A stretch of 64,000 nt of DNA, taken from Maribacter hydrothermalis. Lineage in GTDB: Bacteria > Bacteroidota > Bacteroidia > Flavobacteriales > Flavobacteriaceae. The notes under the pieces are model-generated. The model saw nothing but the letters and a program-made list of their open reading frames with translations, was not told where the DNA came from and searched no databases. The position numbers and the translations under genes are program-made. The first letter of the stretch is position 1. Each line of letters opens with the position of its first letter. Below are positions 25,697 through 34,589 of this stretch, piece after piece. The DNA lies in assembly GCF_001913155.1 (NCBI RefSeq), contig NZ_CP018760.1:1240001-1304000 (forward strand), read 5' to 3'.

Positions 25697-28600
25697 ATGA
25701 ATTTAAAAACTAGATTGACATTGATGCTGATACTGTTGCTCAATGTATCATTATTCGCACAAGACGGTTATACCGTAACTGGTACCGTAATCGACAATAC
25801 CAACATACCTGTTCCTGGGGCTAATGTTGTTATTGAAAATACAACTACAGGTACATCTACCGATTTTGATGGAAATTTTTCTATTAACGTAAAAAACGGT
25901 GATGTATTGGTATTTTCTTCGATAGGATTTTCTTCGAACAAAGTTACCATTAGCGGACAAAAAACTTTAAATATAGTTTTGGCTGAAGACTCGGCACAAC
26001 TTGATGAAGTTGTTGTTGTTGGTTATGGTACCATTAAAAAATCGCACCTAACAGGTGCAGTAGCAAAAATTGGTGGCGATGAAGTTGCCGCTGTACAAGT
26101 TGCCCGTGTGGATGACGCACTGGCAGGTAAGTTACCTGGGGTTCGTATCCAGAACCAAAGTGGTGAGCCAGGGGCTGCACCAAAAATTCAAATTAGGGCT
26201 GCTTCTTCAATTTCTGGCGAATCTGATCCGCTTATTGTTGTTGATGGTTTTCCAATTTCAGGTAATTTGGCTACCGTTAATCCAAATGACATTGAAAGTT
26301 TAGAGGTGCTTAAAGATGCAGCCTCAGCTGCCATATATGGTTCTTTGGGAGCAAATGGAGTTATTTTGGTAACTACCAAAAAAGGTAAATCGGGTAAAGT
26401 TAACCTTAGCTATAATACCTACACAAGTACATCAAGTAAATATGTGAAGGACATTTAAATGCTTAAGACTGCAGGAGAATGGGCAGAGGACCTACAATCT
26501 GGCGATTATGATTTATCCAATACCGACCCTGCTTTATTACAATATAGATTAGATGCGTATTCTAATGCACCTGACGTAATTAGTATGGAAGATTGGCTTT
26601 TTAGAAATGGTAGTTCTACCAACCATGATGTTAGCGTAAGTGGAGGTACTGAAAATTTAAAAGCATTTGCTTCATTAGGTTATTTAAATACCGATGGTAT
26701 CGTTAGAGGTCAAGGTTATAAAAGATATAACGGCCGTATGAATATTGATGCCAACTTGAGCGAAAAGTTAAAAGCTGGTATAAGTATGAATGGATTTGTA
26801 GGAGATCAAGAAATTGTGCCTTGGGAAATGAGGGACCTTTTAAGAGCCTACAGTATTAGTCCAGTTTATCACACACAAGAGTCTATTGACTTTATTCAAC
26901 AATTAGATCAAACTAGACAATCTGTTTACGATGCTAGTGTTGCGAACGGAAATCCGATATCACAACTTAGTGGATCCTTTGATAGTAATTATAGAGGTAT
27001 TGGTTTAGATCCTACAAGTATTTATGATTTACAACCTGGTGATGTTGTTCACGATTGGCAATATGGTAGAAACCAAAATGGTATTGGTGGTACTGGTGAT
27101 GCCGGTGTTGGTGCAAAATTCAATGAATCAAGAAGGTTTAAAAAAACATACTTTGCAAATGCAAGTTCGTATTTACAATATGAACTACTTGATGGTTTAA
27201 ATTTAAAAACCATTTTTGGTGCAGATATTCAAGATACCCAAACCTACGAGTATCATGGTCAAGTTACAGATGGTCAACAAAGATCTGATCGTTCACAACT
27301 GTCTAATTCAAGTATTAAAAAATCAACGGTTTTAAGTACAACAACGTTAAGCTATGCCAAAACATTCGCTGAAAAGCATGAAGTTACTGCAGTAGCAGGT
27401 ATGGAATTTGTAAATACCTATTTCAAGGGTACGTCTTCAAATGGAACAAATTTACCATTTGGGTTACCACTTAATTATTCTTTCATAAGTCCTTCAGATG
27501 TAAATACAAGTACTGTAGATGCAAAGCAGTCAAGAAGAGGCTATTTTGGTAGAGTTGCTTACGCGTTTGATGACAAGTATTTAATGTCAGCCTCTATTAG
27601 AAGAGATGGAGATTCACGTTTTGGAGCAAATGAAAAATATGCGGTTTTCCCTGCACTTTCTTTAGGATGGAATGTAAGCAACGAATCTTTTTTAAGAGAT
27701 AATGACAAATTGAGTCTTTTAAAGTTACGTTTCAGTACTGGATCTTTAGGTACTGCCGCTTTTTTAGGTTCTTACCAGTCTTTAAGTATTTTAGGTACTT
27801 CACCAACTGCTTTTGGAACAGGTTTCTTAATCCCAGAAGATGTTGCAAATGCTAATTTAACATGGCAAACCAATACAGAAACCAATTACGGTGTTGATTT
27901 AGGGTTTATTAATAACCGTTTCAGATTTAGTGCAGATTATTATACTTCTGATGTTAATGACATGTTGATCAATCAAAGTATTTCTGAAGTTAACGGTACA
28001 CCATCAATTGCCCTTAATCGTGGTGATGTTACCAGTTCTGGTTTAGAACTTGAATTAACTACAAAATTAGTATCTAATGAAAACTTCTCATGGAACCTTA
28101 GTGCTAACTACTCAACAGTTGATTCAGAAATTACAAGTTTAGGTGACTTAGATGAATTACCTAGACAAGTTTATGGAGGACCAAGTGGTAGAGGAGCAGA
28201 ATTTAGAAACTACATAGGTGGTGAAGTAGGCGAAATGTGGGGTTATGCCGTAACTAGTGAAGTTGAAACACAATTTATTGCCGACCCATCTAGAAATATC
28301 GGATTTGGTAGCTCAGAATGGTATGTTGTAGATCAAAACGGCGATGGTGAAATTACATATGAAGGTGACTATGTGAAATTAGGGTCTGCTACACCAGATT
28401 TTTTCTGGGGACTTTCTAGTGATATGAACTATAAGAATTTTGATTTATCGTTTCAATTTCAAGGATCACAAGGTGCTGAAGTTTACAACCTAGACCCAAT
28501 ATACTGGAAGTCACAATTTGGGGGCAGATTAACAGATGCTTTTGACCCTGAAGGTGACCGTATAGCAAATATAGGTCCAAATGCCGGTAAGCATTACGTT

Positions 28601-28900
28601 GAGACAAGAAATGCACATGGCGCAATGGTTCAAGATGCTTCTTATGTTGCATTAAGAAACTTAACTTTAGGTTATTCTTTAAGTTCAGATTTAACTGAAA
28701 GAGTAGGTCTAAGCTCTTTAAGAATATATGCCGCAGCAACTAACCTGTTGTATTTTATGGCAGACGATTATACGTCTTTTAACCCTGAAGGTGTAGAAAT
28801 AGAAAATTCAGGGTATGCAGGTCCAACAACCTATGGTTACCAAGAAGGTGCAAGCCCAATCGTAAGAAGTTTCACACTTGGCCTTAATGTTAATTTTTAA
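25697..28900 (+). pseudogene. susC: SusC-like TonB-dependent receptor interrupted by an in-frame TAA
   Basis: The gene reads as one SusC/RagA-type outer-membrane receptor of about 1068 codons except for a TAA at 26456-26458. The upstream part (253 aa) has a signal peptide (MNLKTRLTLMLILLLNVSLF), a carboxypeptidase-regulatory-like domain (TVTGTVIDNTNIPVPGANVV), a TonB box (LDEVVVVGYG) and most of the plug domain. The downstream 813 codons continue in the same frame with MLKTAGEWAEDLQSGDYDLS and the full beta-barrel, ending in a C-terminal aromatic (NVNF). Exactly one codon is affected and no frame is lost. The C-terminal part alone has no signal peptide, so it could not be exported. Either the copy is inactivated very recently or this is a sequencing error. 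SusD follows directly. The expected role is import of alginate oligosaccharides. Confidence 0.85.
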
Positions 28901-28910
28901 TAAAAAAATA

Positions 28911-30245
28911 ATGATAAAGATGAAAACTATATACATAGTAGCAGTTTCCATGTTGTTAATGACAGCATGTGAGAATGAACTAGATCAAACACCACCTGTT
29001 GAACTTGAATCTAGTGCTTTAACAAATTATGGAGGAGTATTGAACGCTGCCTATTACTACCATACAGGTGTGGTAACACCACAAGCGGTAATGGGAGATT
29101 TTAGAGCAGACAACATAACGTTTGATGATGAACCACCATACCCAGATTTCCATACCTACAATTCAGATTTAGGTGGGTTAGCGGTATCAGAAATATTTTT
29201 TCGCCCGTTTTATAGTAATTTATATAAATCGATCTTAAGTGCCAATAACGTTATTGAAAATTCTGACGATGCTACGCAAATAGCAGAAGCTCAATTTTTA
29301 AGAGGATTATCATACTTTAAATTGGTTGTAGCTTTTGGAGATGTAACAGTAAACTTATCTCCTACTCCTGACTCTTCGGACTTGTCTATTTTAACAAGAC
29401 AACCTGCAGCTACTGTTTACAGTGATGTTATTATTCCAGATTTGACAAATGCCATAGCTGGTTTAGATAATTCAGGATTGTCCAGTGGTCGTGCTACTAA
29501 AATAGCAGCTCAAGCATTACTTGGGAAAGTGTATATGTATAACAATGATTTCCCAAATGCAAAAATAGCACTTGGAAATGCCGTAAATGCTGCTGCCGGT
29601 GCGGGTGTAGTTTTAGAACCTGACTTTGCCAATGTAGTAACCGATGAGAGTTCAGAAATTATTTTTGCAACTCAAATATCTAGCTCAATTACAAATTCAG
29701 CTACTGGTACTATTTTTTCAGGTTGGTTTCAAGGTGGTGACACAAAGGCTGATGAACAAAATGTAACGTTAAGTCTAATAGATGCCTTTGAGGCAAGTAG
29801 CACCAATGGTGGTGGCACAGACTTAAGAGAGGCTTTAACTATTGATGTTACCGCTAGAAAAGGTGTAAAATATACTGGCGGACTTGATCAAGACTTTATT
29901 GAAATAAGATTGTCAGATGTTATATTAATGTATGCAGAAGCTTTAAATGAAACGAGTTCACCCGCTTCTGAAGTTCTTCCATTATTAGACCCTATTAGAA
30001 CAAGAGCTGGTTTAACTAGTTTAACTGGAACAGCAAGCTCTCAAGCGGATGTTAGAACAGCAATTGCGCAAGAAAGAAGAGTAGAATTAGCCTTTGAAGG
30101 TCATAGATGGTTTGATTTAGTAAGAACTGGTAATGTTGATGCCGCAATGGGACAATCAATTGATAGTAATTATTATATATTTCCTATTCCTCCATCAGAA
30201 ATTCTTTCGAGTGCAGGTGTAATTACTCAAAACGCCGGGTACTAA
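28911..30245 (+). CDS. susD: SusD-like nutrient-binding lipoprotein
   Basis: A 444-aa SusD/RagB family protein, the surface lid that pairs with SusC. The signal peptide MKTIYIVAVSMLLMTAC has lipobox LMTAC. The start is ATG 28911 (MIKMKTIYI) or ATG 28920; the open frame extends to 28878 but overlaps susC and lacks sense as a signal peptide. The TPR-like helical region (AQFLRGLSYFKLVVAFGDVT; TKIAAQALLGKVYMYNNDF) and the C-terminal RRVELAFEGHRWFDLVRTG block are diagnostic. It begins 10 bp after the susC stop and should be co-transcribed. It is intact even though the susC frame is broken. A terminator follows 42 bp downstream. Confidence 0.92.
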   Translation: MIKMKTIYIVAVSMLLMTACENELDQTPPVELESSALTNYGGVLNAAYYYHTGVVTPQAVMGDFRADNITFDDEPPYPDFHTYNSDLGGLAVSEIFFRPFYSNLYKSILSANNVIENSDDATQIAEAQFLRGLSYFKLVVAFGDVTVNLSPTPDSSDLSILTRQPAATVYSDVIIPDLTNAIAGLDNSGLSSGRATKIAAQALLGKVYMYNNDFPNAKIALGNAVNAAAGAGVVLEPDFANVVTDESSEIIFATQISSSITNSATGTIFSGWFQGGDTKADEQNVTLSLIDAFEASSTNGGGTDLREALTIDVTARKGVKYTGGLDQDFIEIRLSDVILMYAEALNETSSPASEVLPLLDPIRTRAGLTSLTGTASSQADVRTAIAQERRVELAFEGHRWFDLVRTGNVDAAMGQSIDSNYYIFPIPPSEILSSAGVITQNAGY

Positions 30246-30287
30246 AAAATATTTAAAAGAAAGTTGTTTGAGTTAGTTTTTTAAGAT

Positions 30288-30319
30288 TACTGGCTTGTTA
30301 CCAAGCCAGTACATCTTTT
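30288..30319 (+). terminator. Terminator after susD
   Basis: A 10-bp stem TACTGGCTTG / CAAGCCAGTA with loop TTAC, followed by CATCTTTTTG. It separates susCD from the regulator gene. Confidence 0.75.
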
Positions 30320-30365
30320 TGACCAATATAACTATAGTGTGGCCTATTTAGGTTTTTGAAAACAA

Positions 30366-30394
30366 TTGTTAAGCAAATTATTTTCTTAAATTTG
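30366..30394 (+). promoter_or_regulatory. Promoter of the gntR gene
   Basis: TTG (30366-30368), an 18-nt spacer, then TAAATTTG (30387-30394), a full consensus match. The -7 box abuts the operator, as in the lyase promoters. Confidence 0.65.
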
Positions 30395-30416
30395 AAAAAA
30401 CCAATCTGGTTAACCA
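30394..30416. promoter_or_regulatory. GntR-type operator in the gntR promoter
   Basis: A perfect core TGGTTAACCA (30407-30416) is preceded, 13 bp away, by a half-matching core GAAAAAACCA (30394-30403). Its location 24 bp before the regulator's own ATG implies autoregulation and identifies this regulator as the likely reader of all TGGTWAACCA sites. Confidence 0.65.
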
Positions 30417-30440
30417 ATTTAATGGAAAACAATTCAAGAT

Positions 30441-31142
30441 ATGAAGTTAGATACCCACATAAACAACGAACATCAAGAAATACAAAATAGTATTATTTCT
30501 CAAATTGGAGATTTAATTAATTTTAAAAATCTAGAACCTGGAGACAAGTTGCCATCTGAACGTAAATTATCTGAAAAATTCAATGTCAGTAGGGGAAATG
30601 TAAGAGACGCTATAGATAAGCTTGAATTTTACGGTATTTTATACTCTAAACCGCAAAGTGGTACGTTCATAGCCGATATTGGACAGGTAGCAATGAATGG
30701 TATGTTAGAGGATATCCTTCGCTTAGAAGATCCCGATTTTAAATCATTAGTTGAAACCAGAATTCTTCTAGAACTTAAAACCGTAAGATTAGCTGCAAGA
30801 AGAAGAACTGATTCTGATCTATTGAAAATGCAAGAAGCACTAGAAGCTTATAAAGAAAAGGTTATCAATAATGAAGATGCCGTACAAGAAGATTTACTTT
30901 TTCATTTAGCCATTGCGCGGGCAAGTGGAAATAGTACAATTAATAGAATGATGTTGATTATTACACCAGAAATCATAACCAATTTCGAAAAATACCATGT
31001 TTGTGATAAGGATCAAAGCAGGAAAGGTATAAAAGAACATCAAGATATTTTTGATGCCATAAAAGAACAAAATACACAAAAGGCTAAAGAAATGATGAAA
31101 GTACATTTTAATGTGCTTTATCAATACTGTTACAATATTTAA
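30441..31142 (+). CDS. GntR/FadR-family transcriptional regulator of the alginate genes
   Basis: A 233-aa regulator. The N-terminal winged helix-turn-helix is typical of GntR (GDKLPSERKLSEKFNVSRGN, VRDAIDKLEFYGILYSKPQS, GTF). The C-terminal FCD domain has a ligand/metal pocket pattern: Asp/His in EEDLLFHLAIARASGN-like spacing, His in IKEHQDIFDAI and His in MKVHFNVLY. FadR-type regulators near alginate operons in Bacteroidota sense KDG-like intermediates by family knowledge. The effector here is not known. The gene carries the same operator as both PL6 operons and susCD and begins a unit with the transporter and reductase genes downstream, which lack their own site. Confidence 0.88.
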   Translation: MKLDTHINNEHQEIQNSIISQIGDLINFKNLEPGDKLPSERKLSEKFNVSRGNVRDAIDKLEFYGILYSKPQSGTFIADIGQVAMNGMLEDILRLEDPDFKSLVETRILLELKTVRLAARRRTDSDLLKMQEALEAYKEKVINNEDAVQEDLLFHLAIARASGNSTINRMMLIITPEIITNFEKYHVCDKDQSRKGIKEHQDIFDAIKEQNTQKAKEMMKVHFNVLYQYCYNI

Positions 31143-31265
31143 AAAGATTTAAATAGGTCGAATCTAAGTGAGCCTAAAAATTGAAAATTTAACTACTTGT
31201 ATACTTACCAATACAAATAGTATTAAAAATTTCCATTTACAAACCATAACCAAAAGGTCAGCATT

Positions 31266-32567
31266 ATGAAAATAAAAGGATTAAGATGGTGGGTCATAGG
31301 CTTAATTGCTTTGGCTACTATAATCAATTATATTGATCGACAAGCGTTACCAGTTCTATGGCCTGACATTGCTGAGGAATTATATCCAGATAAGACGAAT
31401 GATGAAAGAAAGGGAATTTATGGGATTATCTCAGTACTATTTATTTTTTCATATGCATTTGGCCAAACCATTTTTGGAAAAATATTCGACAAATACGGAA
31501 CAAGGCTAGGGTTTGCATTGTCTATAGGTTTTTGGTCGATTGCAACAGCACTACATGCTTTTGCAAAAGGTATAGTTACATTGAGCATTTTCCGCTCTCT
31601 ATTAGGAATATCAGAAGCGGGTAACTGGCCAGGAGCAGCAAAAGCAAATGCAGAATGGTTTCCAACAAAGGAAAGAGCATTTGCTCAAGGGCTCTTTAAT
31701 TCTGGTGCAGCCATTGGAGGAATCATAGCCTTTCCTACGATTGGGTTACTATCGGTATATTTCGATTGGAAATGGATTTTCATATTAGTTGGTATAACGG
31801 GGTTATTGTGGCTTATACCTTGGTGGATATTAGTAAAATCTCCACCAAAAAATCACCCCTGGATATCAGTTGAAGAACGCACCTATATCTTAACAGGACA
31901 AAAGAACCATGACGAGGATGGAGACGGAGAACCAGATGATGGTTACAACCCAGAAACGGGAAAAATGCTGAAACATAAAGAAAGTTGGGGAGTTATTCTA
32001 GCATCTGCAGCTCTTGATCCTATTTGGTGGTTGTTTATTTTCTGGATACCAATTTACTTAAACGAAGTATATGGTATGGATGTGAAAGCTATTGGTTTTT
32101 ATGCTTGGGTACCTTATGTTGGCGCCATGCTTGGAGCTTGGTTTGGTGGGCTTTTAGCTCAGAACCGCATTAAAGTAGGTTGGACGGTCAACAAAACAAG
32201 AAAATTCGTAATTACACTTGGATGTGTAATTATGCTTCCTTTCTTACTATTGATGGCAAACCCAGGCGGACCAGAAACAGCGGTAATTTATATGGCAGTC
32301 ATTTTATTTGGTTTCCAAACAGCTATTGGAAATGTCCAAACATTGCCTAGCGATTTATTTGGAAGTAAGTCAGTAGGTACGCTTTCTGGCTTATCTGGTA
32401 CGGCGGCAAAATTAGGAGCTGCTGGCCTTACAGCATTGGTTCCTTGGCTAACATCAGGTGGAAATTATACTCCAGCCTTTGTCATAGGTGCAGCGCTAGC
32501 TATTATAACAATGGCAAGTGTTTGGTTTTTAATTCCAAATATTGCACCAGTAAAAAGTAAAAATTAA
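31266..32567 (+). CDS. MFS transporter, ExuT/hexuronate-like
   Basis: A 433-aa major facilitator with 12 predicted membrane segments and the opening MKIKGLRWWVIGLIALATII followed by NYIDRQALPVLWPDI, close to the hexuronate/anion:cation symporter (ExuT) subfamily. ASEAGNWPGAAKANAEWFP-type and GRLLG motifs of the group are recognisable (here GISEAGNWPGAAKANAEWFP). A charged loop with DEDGDGEPDDGYNPE between halves is an acidic insertion. By context it imports DEH or another unsaturated monouronate across the inner membrane. The reductase gene follows 35 bp downstream. Confidence 0.88.
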   Translation: MKIKGLRWWVIGLIALATIINYIDRQALPVLWPDIAEELYPDKTNDERKGIYGIISVLFIFSYAFGQTIFGKIFDKYGTRLGFALSIGFWSIATALHAFAKGIVTLSIFRSLLGISEAGNWPGAAKANAEWFPTKERAFAQGLFNSGAAIGGIIAFPTIGLLSVYFDWKWIFILVGITGLLWLIPWWILVKSPPKNHPWISVEERTYILTGQKNHDEDGDGEPDDGYNPETGKMLKHKESWGVILASAALDPIWWLFIFWIPIYLNEVYGMDVKAIGFYAWVPYVGAMLGAWFGGLLAQNRIKVGWTVNKTRKFVITLGCVIMLPFLLLMANPGGPETAVIYMAVILFGFQTAIGNVQTLPSDLFGSKSVGTLSGLSGTAAKLGAAGLTALVPWLTSGGNYTPAFVIGAALAIITMASVWFLIPNIAPVKSKN

Positions 32568-32602
32568 ATTGAAATAAGAATCAGAATAACAATTAAATAA
32601 TT

Positions 32603-33364
32603 ATGAGTACAGAAGGAAAAGTAGCAGTAATTACAGGAGCAACTGGAGGTATAGGTTTTGCAGTAGCTAAAAGATTAGGACAAGATGGGTATACCGTTAT
32701 CTTAAATGGAATTGATGACGAAGGTGGTGCTCAAAGAATTAAAGAATTAACTGCAGAAGGTATTACTGCAGAATATTTAGGATTTGACGTTACCAATGAA
32801 GAAGAAGTCAACAAAAACATAAAAGCTATTGGTGAAAAATATGGTAAAATTGATACGCTTGTGAACAACGCAGGCGGCCTGGGCGGTAGATCAAGATTTG
32901 AAGAAATGACAACTGAATTTTACAGATCGGTAATGGCTTTAAACCTAGATTCTACATTCTTTGCTTCAAGAGCTGCTATACCTTACCTTAAAAAAGGTGA
33001 CCACCCATCAATTATCAACTATACATCTAACGCAGGATGGACCGCCGGCGGACCAGGTGCTGGTATCTACGGTACTTCAAAAGCAGGAGTTCATGCTATA
33101 ACCAGAGCATTGGCAAAAGATTTAGCTGAATATGGTATTAGAGCAAATGCTGTTTCTCCTGGAACAATTGACACACCATTTCATGCGCAAATTAAAGCAA
33201 CAAAACCAGAAGTTTTTGCTTCTTGGGCAAATTCTATTATGTTAGGTAGATTAGGACAACCTGAAGATGTTGCCGGCGTGGTTTCATTTTTAGCTAGTAA
33301 AGATGCAGCATTTATAACTGCTGAAACTATCCAAATTGGCGGTGGTCAAGCTTTAGGAATATAA
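32603..33364 (+). CDS. SDR-family DEH reductase (4-deoxy-L-erythro-5-hexoseulose uronate to KDG)
   Basis: A 253-aa short-chain dehydrogenase/reductase. The cofactor motif TGATGGIG is at 11-18, NNAG at 88-91, and the catalytic residues are Ser142, Tyr156 and Lys160 (YGTSK). Position between the uronate transporter and the kdgK-eda operon makes it the NAD(P)H-dependent DEH reductase of alginate catabolism, which produces 2-keto-3-deoxygluconate. This role is known for SDR proteins in alginate loci of flavobacteria. Cofactor preference cannot be read safely: the loop after beta-2 is NGIDDE. A strong terminator follows. Confidence 0.87.
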   Translation: MSTEGKVAVITGATGGIGFAVAKRLGQDGYTVILNGIDDEGGAQRIKELTAEGITAEYLGFDVTNEEEVNKNIKAIGEKYGKIDTLVNNAGGLGGRSRFEEMTTEFYRSVMALNLDSTFFASRAAIPYLKKGDHPSIINYTSNAGWTAGGPGAGIYGTSKAGVHAITRALAKDLAEYGIRANAVSPGTIDTPFHAQIKATKPEVFASWANSIMLGRLGQPEDVAGVVSFLASKDAAFITAETIQIGGGQALGI

Positions 33365-33390
33365 ATTAAAGAGTTATATTATTAGCAATT

Positions 33391-33427
33391 AAGCGTTGCT
33401 GTGGAAACACAACAACGCTTTTTTTTA
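33391..33427. terminator. Terminator after the DEH reductase gene
   Basis: AAGCGTTG ... CAACGCTT arms enclose an inner GTG/CAC pairing, followed by T8. It sits between the reductase and the convergent lacI gene and can serve both. Confidence 0.8.
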
Positions 33428-34441
33428 TTTTGAAGAATCACGTACTATTAATTCTGAATCTAAAATTATTTTATTCAAAGATTGCTCAACAACATCTTTC
33501 TCTACATAACTTAAAAATGTTTCTGCCGCAAGCTTTCCAATCTTATCACTGTGCTGACTAATACTTGTAATCGAAGGCGTTACCAAAGAAGTAAAAGGCT
33601 CATTACCAAACCCAACTAATTTTATTTCTTCAGGAACTTTAATGTTCCTTTCCTTTAAAACCTGTAAAGCACCTAAGGCAGCATAGTCACTTGCCACGTA
33701 CACGGCATCTGGTCTATTTTTTAAGGCCAACAATTTTTCCATTTGGCATCTACCATCTTCTAATGTTAAACTACTTTCAATCAATAATTCATCATCATGT
33801 GGTAAATTGTGCTTTTTAATAGCATCTATATAACCTCGTATCCTGTTATTAAATATTCGTGTTCTTCGGTACCCACCTATATGTGCAATGCGCTTGCAAC
33901 CTTGCGTTATTAAATGTTCAATTATTGTATGACTGCTTTCGTAATCATTTATACCTACATAATCTACATTTAAATCATTCTCCCCCCTATCGAACAAAAT
34001 TAATGGGATACCATATGACTTTATTTTTTCATAATATGATAAATCTACCGTCTCATTGGCCATTGATGCTATAATGCCATCTACCTGTGTGTATAAAAGC
34101 GCATCTATATTTTTACATTCTTTATCAAAAGACTCATTAGATTGGGTAATAATAATATTATACCCCGCCTTATTAAGAACCTCCTCCATATTTTCAACAA
34201 CGGAAGAAAAAAAATTGCTATTTGTTCGGGGTACGATAACACCAACTAAATTGCTTTTCCCCTTTCTAAGTGCACTTGCTAAATGATTAGGTTGATAATT
34301 TAACGCTTTAGCAACTTTCTTAACTGCTTTTTTAGTTTTTGTACTTATGCGAGAATCATCATTTAATGCTTTTGAAACAGCAGCGGTAGAAATGCTTAAC
34401 TCTTTAGCAATGTCTTTTAAAGTTGTTCTTTTTTTATTCAA
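33425..34441 (-). CDS. LacI-family transcriptional regulator
   Basis: A 338-aa LacI/GalR regulator. The N-terminal helix-turn-helix is TLKDIAKELSISTAAVSKAL with the hinge helix PNHLASALRKG, followed by a periplasmic-binding-protein-like sensor domain (LVGVIVPRTNSNFFSSVVEN; DAVYVASDYAALGAL; VPEEIKLVGFGNEPF). It is divergent from kdgK-pfk-eda. The shared 150-bp region has two TTAATCGATTAA palindromes, one over this gene's own start site and one inside the kdgK promoter. It therefore most likely represses both in the absence of a KDG/KDPG-pathway sugar; the inducer is inferred. Confidence 0.88.
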   Translation of the reverse strand: MNKKRTTLKDIAKELSISTAAVSKALNDDSRISTKTKKAVKKVAKALNYQPNHLASALRKGKSNLVGVIVPRTNSNFFSSVVENMEEVLNKAGYNIIITQSNESFDKECKNIDALLYTQVDGIIASMANETVDLSYYEKIKSYGIPLILFDRGENDLNVDYVGINDYESSHTIIEHLITQGCKRIAHIGGYRRTRIFNNRIRGYIDAIKKHNLPHDDELLIESSLTLEDGRCQMEKLLALKNRPDAVYVASDYAALGALQVLKERNIKVPEEIKLVGFGNEPFTSLVTPSITSISQHSDKIGKLAAETFLSYVEKDVVEQSLNKIILDSELIVRDSSK

Positions 34442-34460
34442 TTAGTTTGTTTATATTTGT

Positions 34461-34503
34461 TTAATCGATTAACCAAAAATAATACATTAATCGTACGAAT
34501 CAA
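34461..34503 (-). promoter_or_regulatory. lacI promoter with LacI operator
   Basis: On the minus strand TTG (34503-34501), a 19-nt spacer and TATTTTTG (34481-34474) match the Bacteroidota consensus. The palindrome TTAATCGATTAA (34461-34472), within the longer GTTTAATCGATTAACC, covers the expected start site. This suggests autorepression. Confidence 0.65.
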
Positions 34504-34535
34504 AACCATACCGTTTTGATTTATTTTTAATCAAG

Positions 34536-34567
34536 TTGGTTAATCGATTAACTAAAAAATAAATTTT
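34536..34567 (+). promoter_or_regulatory. kdgK operon promoter with LacI operator in the spacer
   Basis: TTG (34536-34538), a 21-nt spacer and TAAATTTT (34560-34567; last base differs from consensus). The palindrome TTAATCGATTAA (34540-34551), extended GGTTAATCGATTAACT, fills the spacer. It is the second copy of the operator, 79 bp from the first, a distance compatible with looping. Confidence 0.6.
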
Positions 34568-34589
34568 ATATTTTAAACTAATAATTATC

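Noticed and set aside
28878..28910. Upstream start of SusD overlapping susC
   Set aside because: It would add a non-signal-peptide stretch in front of a good lipoprotein signal; ATG 28911 or 28920 is better.
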